Positions 11,540 to 22,922 of a DNA stretch of 64,000 nt are shown here, in pieces. Location: NCBI GenBank assembly GCA_013397795.1, contig VZTJ01000299.1, positions 255,775-319,774 of the forward strand, in the 5' to 3' direction. A program made the translations under genes and the position numbers. This stretch comes from Orthonyx spaldingii (taxonomy: Eukaryota > Chordata > Aves > Passeriformes > Orthonychidae). The notes under the pieces were generated by a model. The model worked only from the letters and a program-made list of their open reading frames with translations. It was not told where the DNA came from and made no database searches. Each line of letters starts with the position of its first letter. The first letter of the stretch is position 1.

Positions 11540-13315
11540 GAGGGGGTAGCAAGCAGTGGACTGGAAAACTCATATAAGTTGGGGGATGAGGAAAATGCAG
11601 GAGTGCAGATGTTATTTGCATTTGCCTGTCCTGAAATTTTTTGTTTTCTATGATCGCTACCTTACTGTACAATAGTGTTTCCTCTTGTGTGTGTACTTTC
11701 TGTTTTCATAGTTGGAGTTTTCTTCCATGATTTTTTTTTTCCCAAGAGAATAACCTCCCCCTTCTGCCAGTAATGTATTACCAAGCATATACCATGTAAC
11801 TCCATCCTTTACTCCAAAGCCCCCAGTGGCCATTAAAAGTGCACATAGACTTTGAGGGAAGGAGTGGTGATCTCCTTCTCTTTTCTTCTGACTGACCTTT
11901 AACTGAAAGGTGCATCCCCTTGATTGTCCACAGGCAAGAGCACCATGTTGTTTCTGAAGTTGCTGCACTGGGTACACAGTCAGGTTGGGCTCCGTACAGA
12001 AAGGACTTGTGTGCATTTGGTGGCACACCTCTTCCTTCTGGCTGTTGGACACCTTCCTGCTCAGCAGCTGGGATGTTGAGAAGAAGTGGGAGAAGCTGAG
12101 CTGCCCGCTGTGTGTGCCAACGGAGCCATCAGGCAGAAAGGACGTGTGCACAAGGGCACCAGCCATTGTGCTATGGGCAGGGATGTTTCAACTCTGGTAG
12201 TGCTGGAGGGTGGTTCTGGCATTTGTACAATGAATATATTTGCTTTGAAGGGTCAAGCTCAGTTGCTCTCCTCTTGCTGGACTGGAAAACTAAGAACCAG
12301 TTGTGTTCAGAGCTAGAAGAAACCCAGCTGTTTGACTCCCGTTAGACTATTGCCTCCTCCTGCTGATGCATGAAGATGCGTTTCTTTCTTACCTTCTAAC
12401 TCACCCAGTCTCCTATAAAAAGGAAGGACTTGGGACTCTTTTCAGATCCTAATAACACAAGAAGTCTTGTGTCTGAGAACTCATTTCTTTGAGAGATGCT
12501 GTTTGGGCAGTGTTTGGCTGCTGTGTGGGTATGCTGCTGGCATGCCTGGGTTTGGAGGATGACTGCTGCAGCGTGTGGCTTCAGGGAGAGGTTTAGGAGC
12601 AGAAGGCAGTTAGCACTGTGTGAGGAACACGGGAGAGGAGTGTCAAGTCCCGTGCAGGACGGCGAGGACGTGGCGTGGGCCAGCGAGTGTCTGTGACAGG
12701 CCACTAGGTGGCACTTCCAGTACTGACCATTGTAGGCATTGGCGCCTTGGTTGTTCGAAGTCCCGGTAGCTCCACTCGTTTGTGTTTGTTCAAATTGTAT
12801 TTTAATAGGAAAGGAAGGCTGAGAGCAACTTCCAGAATCTGGTTGGGGTTTGAACTTGATCCTACTAGCTGGGAGCCTAACCTAATCTATTCTGTTCAGC
12901 TCTGCTGAGTAGCTCCTTTAAGTCCAGATCCCGTTTCTTGAACAACCCTATGTTTCTTTTGCTTTCCTGTTCTGTATGAACTCTTTCCTCTATCTAGCTC
13001 GTGCAGACCATTCCTCTATTTCACTGTATCCCTTTTAGCCATGGAAATAATAAGGACTTGGCAGGACTTGTTTTTCTGGAGTACTCTTTGGTTTGAAGGC
13101 CAGTGACACCATGGTTGGTAGGGTGCTTCATGTGAACAGCAGATGTTTGTAGGGGAGGGGACCTAAGACAGCTATTGTTCTCCCTTTTTTAGATTGCCCA
13201 CCAAATACCTGTGTTTTAATAAAAAACAAAAGGGGGGGAGGGGGAGGAAACATTAGGGGTTGGAGAAGATAATGTATTACCTGTTTCTGAATAAACGTTT
13301 GTTATACAGAGAGTG
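11540..13315 (+). other. POLDIP3: POLDIP3 3' UTR
   Basis: About 1.8 kb of non-coding sequence follows the stop. It has no conserved ORF. The only strong poly(A) signal before the intergenic gap is at 13290-13295. The small ORFs on both strands within it have no recognisable homology and are treated as chance. Confidence 0.7.
13290..13295 (+). terminator. POLDIP3: Poly(A) signal of POLDIP3
   Basis: Canonical AATAAA in the context CTGAATAAACGTTTG, about 1.75 kb after the stop. An alternative upstream AATAAA-type hexamer lies near 13220 in an A-rich run. Confidence 0.6.
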
Positions 13316-14379
13316 GATTCTAAGCCTTTTTAGATGCTGTGAAGCAGCTAAAGATAAGTGGTGGTGTTCCAACATTGAGTCAGTCGTGCTTTCTAGGTGA
13401 ACGTAGAAATTTCAAAACTGATACTGTGATGGAAGAGCAAGAGGAGCATATGGGTGAGAGAACTGTTACTCATCCACCTTTTAATCTGGATCATAGAAAT
13501 TAGCAGCTGACCATTGCTACTAAATTGGAGCCGTTTGTGTCCATCCAATTCTCTTTTCACAGAAAAAAAAGCCTTTGTTCTTGACAGCCTAGTAATTTAA
13601 AAAGTAATTTTATGACAAAAACAGCTCTGAAATCAGGGTACCTGTTCTAGGTGAAGTGGGGTGCTTTTCATTATCAGCTAGACAGAAGACTGTGTAAACG
13701 TGAAGATATGTATTGTGAGTGCATCTCTTGCCTCTTCTGAAAGAATGGGGAAAATCAAGGGTTTTTTAAAATTAATAGTTTCATGTCCATTTGAAAAGCC
13801 AAATAGCAAGATGCATTTTAACTTAACTGTTAAACTCTGCATTATGTTTAGGTTATCTGAGAGTTTATGGTGGCATTGACATACTTCGTTGGAAGAACTA
13901 CTGACTGCTCTGTTCCATAGCTCTGTGATCAATGGCAGTATATTCTTATTTTTTATAAATCAGTGAATTAAGTGGTTGTCCAAACACCACTCCATGAGTT
14001 GTCTTACAGCAGTGTCTTGGTGTACATTGGTGTTCTGGTTTTGGCCAGCTCTTTAATGCACTGTTGAATGGCTTCTTCTGTTGGACACTGAAACACGAGT
14101 AACTATGTATTCCCAGTTCTTTTCAGGTTATTCCCAGTCCTTTTCAGGTAGCTCACCTGGGCTCTCCAGTTTCTGGACATCCTGCAATTGTCATGCTGAT
14201 CATGGTTTCATACCCAGCACCTTCTGACCTTGCATCTGTCTGCTCTCATCCTCATGAAACATGATTATATTTTTGTGGTGTTTTTGTTTTTTTTCCTGGG
14301 CTGATAGAAATTATGAACTTGCATATGAAATACTAATTGCCTACACTCTAAATTAATGTGCATTAATTTAGATGTTGAA

Positions 14380-14628
14380 TTAAATGGCTGCCAGGACAGG
14401 TAATTTGTAACGGTATTTCTTTTCTTTTTTTCTTTCAAAAATGTGAGGACTTCTGAAGTGATGCCACAGTGTGCAAGTTTGGTATATTTTCATGGCTTTT
14501 GCATGTACCTTCCGATAATGTTCATTAACTCGATATTTGGTTGGGTCAACTGTCCATATCATGTCATATTTTGTCACCTCGTACATTAGTCTTGCCTTCA
14601 CCATTTTTGGAATGATCCTGTCTTCCAT
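14380..14628 (-). CDS. Unassigned short ORF head-to-head with RRP7A
   Basis: From ATG 14628 (purine at -3, G at +4) to TAA 14380 the minus strand encodes 82 residues. The frame is open for about 30 more codons upstream, to an in-frame TAA. Composition looks protein-like rather than random: KMVKARLMYEVTKYDMIW, VDPTKYRVNEHYRKVHAKAM, then a basic tail. Possible splice acceptors (TTTACAG at about 14639) would allow an upstream exon in the RRP7A CpG island, about 200 bp away. I do not recognise the family. It could be the last exon of a small divergently transcribed gene, a processed pseudogene or a chance ORF. Confidence 0.3.
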   Translation of the reverse strand: MEDRIIPKMVKARLMYEVTKYDMIWTVDPTKYRVNEHYRKVHAKAMKIYQTCTLWHHFRSPHIFERKKEKKYRYKLPVLAAI

Positions 14629-14779
14629 TACAAGTTCCTCTGTAAAGGTTTTTTGAGTTTTTTTAAGAGTCCTTAAAAACAAGTGTCTTTGAATGTTTTT
14701 ACATCTCTTTAAGATTTATTTGCCTCTCTCAGATTAAGAACAGCGCCTGAGTTTTATACTTTTTTAACAAAAACATAAA

Positions 14780-15330
14780 CTCCCCCACGGGGCTGCGGCG
14801 AGTCCGCTCGCCGCCGCCATTACCAGCGCAGCGCCGCGCCGGGGGAACTACAGCTCCCGGCGGCCCCCGCGCCGCCGCGCGCAGAGAAGATGGCGGCCGC
14901 CACGGGGCGTGCGGCGGGAGAGGCGCCGGCCGGGTACACGGGTGAGGGCACCGGGAGCGGGGCCGGCGGGGTACGCGGGTGAGGGGCGGCACGGGGCACC
15001 GGGAACGGGGCCGGGGCGGTAGCGGCGTCTCAGAGCGGTGCGTCCCTCGCAGCTCTGGCGGTGAAGTTCGCGGAGCGGCAGCGCTCGGCCCACTGCCTGT
15101 TGGTGAAGGAGCACCAGGTGCGGGAAGGGGCCGACACCGCGCACCCGCCTCGCCGCACGCTCTTCGTGCTCAACGTGCCCCCGTACTGCGGCCCGGTGAG
15201 TGGGGGCGGCTGGGGGCCGAGGGCAGCGCCTTGGGGGCCCGGGGGCCGGCGTGTCTCGCGGCTGCTGCGGGCGGGGGGCCGGGCTGGGGCCGGGGAGCCA
15301 CCCGGAGAGCTCTGCAGGCTGTGCATGGGA
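14780..15330. promoter_or_regulatory. RRP7A: CpG island / RRP7A promoter
   Basis: An abrupt switch from AT-rich sequence to very dense CpG at 14780 spans the RRP7A start codon (14890), exon 1, intron 1 and exon 2. No TATA box is visible, as expected for a housekeeping promoter. The island reaches toward the divergent minus-strand ORF at 14628, so it may be bidirectional. Confidence 0.8.
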
Positions 15331-17930
15331 GGCACCGCTCCTGCTTTGCTGTACCGCGTGTTTTCTCTTACTCTCCCTGTCAAGGACTCTCTGTCTAGGC
15401 TGTTTTCTCGCTGCGGGCATGTGCAGTTTGTGGACATCTGTGACAAGCCAGGGCCAGGAGAGAAAAAAGATAAACTGACGTCCAAATTCTTCAACCACAA
15501 AACTGTAAAGGTAAAGTTCAGAGGGAGAGGAATACTGATGCTTTAGTGGGAAAAGTTGGCAAGTACCGAATGGTTCTCTTCAGAACATGAGGCACAGGAA
15601 ACCATATGGGGCATTGGGTGACATGATTACTTATTTAAGTTTACACTGCCTTTTTTTTTTTTTTTTTTGCTATCCTACTTCCACNNNNNNNNNNNNNNNN
15701 NNNNNNNNNNNNNNNNNNNNNNNNNNNNNNNNNNNNNNNNNNNNNNNNNNNNNNNNNNNNNNNNNNNNNNNNNNNNNNNNNNNNNNNNNNNNNNNNNNNN
15801 TTTTTCAGTTGTTTTTATATTATTAAGTTATACTGTAGTTCCTTGTTCCATCACCAATTTCCCCGACATATCTGACTGACCTGGGTGGTTTTTTTTTTGT
15901 TTTAGGGATTTCAAGTAGCATACGTGGTGTTCAGGAAACCAGCAAGTGTCCAGGCAGCCAAGGCTCTATCACAGGAAGGTCCCTTGCTAATATCAACAGA
16001 GAGCCACCCTGTGAAAACCGGCATCAGCAGTACGTCAGCTCTGGCTATCCTTCTACTGGCTAGTGCCAGGGAAGAACTATACTCATTGTTTGCTGAATCC
16101 TATCCTGCATGTCCCATTTTGTTCTAAGCTGGGAGATGTTCAGTGTTTTGTGTGCTTTTATTATTCACACGGTAGCAATCTTATTGAACCAGGTGTTGAA
16201 GTCTGGTCCAGTGACCCTATGGGAGAATGGGGTCACTTGGAAGGGTGCTTTTTCCTGACATTTTTCAGTATTGCCTAGATTCAGAGGTACTGTCTGTGTC
16301 TTGTCTTCAAAATGGAGACCAGACTCATGCAACAGGCACCAGACATCTGTCAAGATGCCAGCACTTCATATATAACCCCTTGACAGAAACACAGCCCTGA
16401 ATGTTGTGCCCTGTGGGCTTAAGGCTAGCCCACTTCTGCCTGGGAAAGTTGCAAACTCTTCCCATTGCATGTTGGTTGTGCTCGCAGCTGCAAGTCAGTT
16501 TGAGCTGTGGTGGGGGGGAAGCTGAACACAAATGGGAACAGTGTGTCCTTCCCCCACTCTAGAGCTCAGTCTAGAGCTGCCCAAAAGTACCACTGTAGCC
16601 TGCTTCTAACAGCAGGCCTGGTTGTTGTACTGCTGACTTGTGCCCTCTCTGTCTCAGAGTGGATCGCCAGCTATGAGGCCTCCATCGTGGATCCGAAGGA
16701 GCTGAAGGCTGAGGTGGATGCCTACATGCAAGACTATGACAAAAAGGTGGCAGAGGTGAGGCCAGGCTAGGGAGAGAACCAAGCTAAGCAGTTTTCTTGG
16801 GGGAGATGAAAAGAAGAGAGATTTGTCAGTGGAAAGGGCTAAGAGTCCCTCTCTTTGGCAGAGGTGTTTTACTCCCAGTTGCTGGTAGGCAGTCAGGCCA
16901 TGGTTTGGTCTCCAACACCTGACCCTTCTTGCAGGGCTTACAATAGATATCCACAAATAAATGGGTTCCTGGCTGGCGTGCAGTGTTGTGACTGAGAGTG
17001 GAATGCCTGCAGCCCTGATCCCATGCCTTCCTTTAAATCTTGTGTGGAAGCAGGAGCTGTAACTTTGCCTGTGTTTAAGGGACGGCTGTGGGGGAGCTGT
17101 GCGTCAGGCTGTGCATCTGCACTGGGCTGCCTTACCCTCCTGTGTTTCCAGGAAGAAGCCAAAGCAGCCAAGGAGGAGGGTGTTCCAGATGAGGAGGGCT
17201 GGGTGAAGGTGACACGGAAGGGCCGGAAGCCTGGCCTGCCCCGGACAGAGGCTGCCAACCTGCGGGTGCTGGAGAAGGAGAAACAGAAAAGGGCCCGCAA
17301 AGAGCTGCTCAACTTCTATGCCTGGCAGCATCGCGAGACCAAGAGAGAGCGTGAGTGTGCAAGGCTCCTCCTGCCCCTGCCCGTGTCTCTTGTCTCTCAC
17401 ATTGTGGCCCAAAGAGCATCCCTCTGCCTGCAGTGGAGGCTATGTCCAGCTGCCACTAAACAGCTGGCTGGGTGTGAATGGCCTCGCCAGCTTTTGGAAG
17501 GCCTCTTGCCACCACCTGTACTAGCAAGGGCTGCTGGATTATTTTGTGGGAGGGTGTGCAGGTCGTGGTTTTCCAAGAGGTGCTTATTCAGTCTGCACCA
17601 AGGCAGCAGTTGAAGGGGGAAACTAGCCAGATTCCTCCCCAAGAGGGAGCTGCAGCACCACCGGAGATGAACGGCTGGAGCCCCAGCTTGGCACTCAGCC
17701 CGGCTGTAAAAGGACCTGCTCTAGGACGTCTGTGTTTGTGGCTGTTGGGACTGAGCCCCTCCTGGTGTGTGGAAGTGAAGCTCTCAGGAGATGGAGATCT
17801 GCTGCTCCTGTGTGATCTGTTCTTTCTCTTTCTCTGTGTTTTAGACATTGCCCAGTTGAGGAAGAAGTTTGAGGAGGACAAGCAGAGGATCGCACTGATG
17901 CGAGCCCAGCGCAAGTTTCGGCCATACTAG
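14890..17930 (+). CDS. RRP7A: RRP7A, ribosomal RNA processing 7 homolog A
   Basis: A nucleolar small-subunit processome (UTP-C) factor needed for pre-18S rRNA maturation and 40S assembly. Seven coding exons with consistent phases: 14890-14941, 15053-15195, 15385-15510, 15906-16029, 16658-16755, 17152-17350 and 17845-17930 (TAG). They total 828 nt, 275 aa, against 280 in human. The start MAAATGRAAGEAPAGYT follows AAG (AAGATGG), a good initiation context. The N-terminal RRM-like domain includes RTLFVLNVPPYCGP, SKFFNHKTVK and GFQVAYVVFRKP. A middle helical segment reads KWIASYEASIVDPKELKAEV. The C-terminal RRP7 domain has GVPDEEGWVKVTRKGRKP, RKELLNFYAWQHRE and the terminal KKFEEDKQRIALMRAQRKFR. 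Intron 3 contains a 116-N gap that does not touch coding sequence. Intron 1 is only 111 bp. No defects seen. Confidence 0.97.
15685..15800. other. Assembly gap (116 N)
   Basis: The gap follows a T-run inside RRP7A intron 3. The exons on both sides are intact. Confidence 0.99.
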
Positions 17931-18296
17931 GTTGTGCTGAGCTGTTCCTCAGGTGCCCGTGCTGGAGAGGGTAGGAGAGATGCCTAGTGACTGCATTTGT
18001 CAAAGGATTTTAAGGAATTGAGGCAGCTTTGGGTTGCCTCTACCCTTGGATCTGAAATGGGAGATTCCATTTCAGCAACTGCTGCTGGAGGAGCGTTCCC
18101 ACCAGTATCCTCCTGCTCTTCTGTCGTTCAACCCTGTGGCACCGCTTCTCAGGGTGCTCAGGTCAAGGGGCTGAGGCACCTGCTGTGATAACCTGTATCT
18201 CCCTGCCACCCAAAAACACACCTCCTTAAGCCTGGTGAGAGCTGGGATAGACCTAGCACAGCCTCTGCAGGGCCAGGAAATGGCTGGAGAACTGTA

Positions 18297-18302
18297 AATA
18301 AA
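18297..18302 (+). terminator. RRP7A: Poly(A) signal of RRP7A
   Basis: AATAAA in CTGTAAATAAACTGC, 367 nt after the RRP7A stop, followed by a GT-rich tract. This gives a short 3' UTR of about 390 nt. Confidence 0.75.
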
Positions 18303-18309
18303 CTGCTGC

Positions 18310-19137
18310 TACTGTTTTCAAAACGGGAATGCTTCTCTCTCCCCCTGGTCTCCTGTGGGAAACAGCTTTTTGTGTGCTGGGGTGGTGGTAAAAATCATGG
18401 CTTGTAACCTGGTGTTCCTTTGCACATTTTATTGAAGGAAAGAAGAGGGAAGTGACTTTAGGAAAAGCCTATTTGTGAAGTTCCCAGACCTGTGGTCACA
18501 GGGAAAGATCAGTGGTTTGGTACAGAGCCCTACCCCTTTTCTTGGTGATTCTGTCCCTGGCAGCTCCCTCTTAGCCAAGTGTTGCTGTGCTCAGTCATGC
18601 AACTGTGTGTGGAGCTCTGCAGCCATGTCTAGGCCGTGGGAAATTCCTGATACCCAGCACTGTTGCAAGAACAAATGCCACTTCGAGCAGCCTGGTTTGG
18701 AAGGAGCAACCAGACTCTCCACAGCCTGTTTCCACTTAACCTATCACCAGTTCACAGAAGGCAGGTAAGAATGGCAGCAGGCGCATTTAGGTGTGGGGCA
18801 ATGCTTTTGTACTGCCCTTATAGCATTTGTGCAGTTTTAGACAGAGTGGTGGGTGTGTGATTGAAGTAACCTGCCCAGCCCCAGGCTTTTACACATTTAT
18901 TTTACTACCTGCAGCCTCGCTACAGACGTGACCGTGAATGTAAGGTGAAAGTGGTGGTAAACTCCATGGAGCTGAGATAAAATGGATTTTCCCTCTCCTA
19001 AAAAAACCCACTGCAGGGAGGTGACAGGCCTGCCTGCTTCAGTGGGTTTTGTGCATCAATTTAACTGGGAGGCAGATCCTTAATATGCCCTGCCTAAGGC
19101 AGACAGCGTGTAAAAATTGCTGCCTCCCAAGATGCAC
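18310..19137. other. Intergenic interval between convergent RRP7A and SERHL
   Basis: No supported coding sequence. Minus-strand AATAAA hexamers at 18428-18433 and 18896-18901 could serve as distal poly(A) sites for SERHL and would bring the two 3' ends to within about 130 bp. Confidence 0.6.
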
Positions 19138-19227
19138 TTTATTTGCTTGGGTGAGTGTCCAGAAAAAGAAAGGATGCTTGTTCTCCTGCAGAGTCAAGAA
19201 GACAGACTTAACATTAGGATATTAATC

Positions 19228-19233
19228 TTTATT
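19228..19233 (-). terminator. SERHL2: Candidate poly(A) signal of SERHL
   Basis: TTTATT on plus (AATAAA on minus), about 660 nt beyond the stop. A second hexamer at 19138-19143 is equally usable. Which one is used cannot be told from sequence. Confidence 0.45.
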
Positions 19234-19893
19234 TAGGACAGAAATCATCGCTGCCAACTTTTCCATAATTTGTAGTTCTCACGTCTGCTTCAGCTAGAGA
19301 ATTAGGGACATTCTCTAGAGTTCATTAAAATGGCCTTCTCTCTACAGGTGAGCTCTTACTTAAGCTGATTCTTAAAAAAACAGTTGCTCTCACAGTAGAA
19401 CAGAGACACTGAGGCCCTCTGAGCTCAGGCATCTATGGAAGTAAGATGCAGAGAAGCAGAACACTTTTCTTGTTTTGCAGCAGGTTAAATCCTGGGAGCA
19501 GCCTGTCTGCACTATCCTCAGGGATGAGCCACCTCTCTTGCAGTGCCAAAGTTGGTGCTGCTGCTGTCACAGAGGATGCCTCTGCCTGTGTTGTGTTCTG
19601 CTCTGCTTCAGGGTGCAAGTTTGGAGTAAGCCAAGGGGAAGGCCACTCTGGGCCTCTATCCCTGTACTCACAGAGCTGGAAGTGGAGCAAGGATTCCTTC
19701 TCCCTTTGGCAACTGAGGTACTTTGCTCAGCTCTCCTTCAGAGAACCCCTGGCAGACCTGCTTCCACCCTGCAGTGAGCTAAGCACAGGAAAGAATATCA
19801 TGATCTGTTGTTGGATGCGAGGTAGGAATGGTGACAGTTCTGGAGCTCACTTGTCAGCTCCCAGTTCTGGACTGCTGCAGCTGTAAGGGCTTC

Positions 19894-22884
19894 CTAGAGT
19901 CTGGCCCTGGTGTTCTGTGCTGTCAGGAAGTTGCTGATGATCCCAGATACCACCTCAGGCTCATTCAGGTGCACAAAATGACTCCCAGGCACTTCTACTA
20001 GCTGGATGTGCTGGAGGGGAAGGACACAAGAAGATGTGGACCAGGAAAGTGTTCCCTCAGGCACACAGTGCTTGCTGTGTGACACGGGAAGGGGCAGGGT
20101 AAGTGAGGCAGGACAGAAGTGGGAGGACCAGGCAAGAGCTGGGTCCAGAGGGCAGTACTAACTTGGGACTTCGACAGCACAGACAAGGTTGCCTTACCCC
20201 CTGCTCCCCCCCTTCCCCCCGGTGTGAGGGCTGTGCTGTTCAGGACAAATCACCCAGTGGAGGGTGTTCACCAAGATCAGCTGCTTCCCAGCTGCTGCTC
20301 CCAGGTTGGTGGCACATGGAGATGTAAGGATGAAGTTTGCTCTCACCTCTTTGAGGGTAGACTCAAATGCCTCCTGCAGGGCTTTTACAAAGTGATTTCT
20401 GCTGGGTAGGTTGTGCGGTACCAAGAGTCCATCTTGTGATCTGAAAAACAACAGTGAGGCTCAGTATAGCACCCAGTGTGCCTTCATTTGTCTTTGCAGC
20501 TATCCTGGGCAGAAGCAGTGTCCCCAAGACAGTGGGTGACAGACCCAACTGTTCTTTCCAAGCTGCTTGTAAACAGCAGGGTGACAGGGTCATAGGTCAG
20601 AGTCCACCACACAGCTTGGCTAAGCAGCTATTTTCTATCAAACTGTCTGTGTAAAACCTTGGGTGACTGCCTAGTAGTATCAGCATGGAGACTGGTTAAA
20701 TATTGTGCTCCCAGGGCTGGCTCTGTAACTGGTCATTCCCTGCCCCCATTCTGCCTTCTGCTCTTAACTTTTTCCTTCCTCAGAGTTTCCCCATCTCACC
20801 TCAGTCCCTTCTGCCTCTCCTTGCTGCTTATTTAAACAGGGTATGCCCTGCTCAGAGAAGGAGGTACCAGGGCAGTTGCCCTGGAGAAGTCAGCATTAGA
20901 TCTGCAGAGCTAAGATCATGCTGTCTCCTACTGTGCTTGTGATGGGACAAGGAGACATCCCAGGCTCAAAGGCATCTCTGTGGCCCAGAGGACTTTGCCT
21001 CATCACAATGTTACATTTCTGGACAAGCAGAAATAACCTTAACTCTTAGGATACTAAAACAGATCAGGGAAGCCAAAACTGCACCTCTTTCCCCAACTGC
21101 TAGCACTTCCTCTTGTTTTCTAGACAATCTTTTAACAGCACCCCACCAGCCAAGGTAGCCAGAGCCCTGGCACACTTTGCCCTCCAAGAAGATGGGAAAA
21201 ATGCAGAGGATGACTGGCAGAACAAGCTGTGCACCCAGACAGCTTAACAGCTTGTGGGGCTCTGTGCAGGCCACTGGCCATGTCCCCAGAGCTTCTTGCC
21301 CCAGGTGCCACAGGAGAGAGCTTGCAGGGACTCAGGCCAGGGGCTCCAGGAGATGGGAGACTGCTGCAGTTTCACCTGTTTGCTCAGGCAAGAGGCTTTG
21401 GGTCTGGAGAAGGGGGCAGGCTGGGTTGCTGACTGGGGTAGAGTCAGGTCAGGAGGATAGCAAGTAGGTGGGGTGCTGTGGAGGGTCACGCATTTGCCAG
21501 GAAAGGAAAGCCGTGAGATGGGATTGTGAAGCCAGGAGCATGGGGAAGATGGGGCAGGACTGGCATTTCCTCAGTCAGTCTTGCACCAGGGAGTCCCAGC
21601 CTGAAAGAAGAGTGCCAGGTTAGGAGGATATTGCAGTTGCTCTCTGCCTGCTCCAGGAGCCTGCCCAGCCCAGGGCAGTGGTGGAGAACTGGGAAATACT
21701 TCTCACATGAGAGGCTGTACTGTTATACCAAATGGCCAAAGGTCTGGAGGACTGGTGTAGAGGAAGGGGCAGTGGAGGACTCCTTCCCAGCCTTCATTCC
21801 TTCCACTGAGGGAGACAGCAAGGGTTGGTTTGGCTTGTGCCTCACTCACACAATGATGAGAACACGGTCCTGGATCTTCTGCAGGAGCTTCACACACTGC
21901 TCCACCGTGAAGAACTCTCGACTCTGCTGCAGGTGCAAAGACAGGGAAAGTGTTAAAGGTCAGGGACAGCAGCTAGGGGCAGAGGGTGTCCCCAAGTCCT
22001 CCTGCACAAATGGCTCTGAAGGTAGAAGCAGCTGTGGCCCCGAAGCCTCCATGCTGGGACACAAGTGTCCAGGCTGCACACAGGAGTAGCTGGCTCTGCA
22101 AAGGCTCCTTCTGTCCAGTTGTGTTTCAGGGCTACCAACAACACTGCCTGCTAGTCTGCAGCACATATGGGAATGATCTCACAGAGAAAAGCTTTAAAAA
22201 TCCTTTTACTAAAAAGGAGAGAGTACATTACCCTTGCTTCCATATCCCGGCAGTAGCACAGGTAGAGGAGGCCCTATTTGCTCAGATGTGGCACAAAACT
22301 ATCAAAATACCAAACCTAAAGATTTTGCTCCACTCCCCTTCTTATTCAGGTCACCTGACAAAGAAGCTGACAGAAAGCATCCATCCATCTGCTGCCTGAA
22401 GAGTTATGACAGCAGGAAAATGTGGCTAGGAGGCCCTGGGGCAGAGGAACTTCTAAAAAAACAAGCAGTAACATTTTCCAGTGACTGTAAGCTGAATCAA
22501 TGATAAAGTGCAGGCTCTTTTAAAAGCAGCATTTAAAGGAGATGTGGAAATTAGGGAAGCAGAAAGCGAGTGGCTGGGTGGAGGCAGGGCCTAGCTCAGT
22601 GAGCAGGCATCCTCTATCTGAGTGTTCTGTAAGCTCAGGGCTCCAAAGTAGCAGGGGGCACATCAGAAGAGCAGTGCTCACCATACGGGCTCTCATGTCT
22701 CTGTTATACACCAGCCCTGGAAAGCAAAAACAGAAGGTTTTCATGTTTCATAGGAGCAGGAGTTACTCTGTTTTAACTCACTTTTGGGGTCTGCCCAACA
22801 CTTTCTGAGATCGAAGGAATAGAATTCAGATTTCTCCTTTTTTTGATTTTTTTTTTTTNNNGAAAGGAAAGAAATTAAGTTTTT

Positions 22885-22922
<38 letters not shown>

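Noticed and set aside
14848..15546. Long antisense and alternative-frame ORFs over RRP7A exons 1-3
   Set aside because: Shadows of real RRP7A exons in GC-rich DNA; they read across its splice sites.
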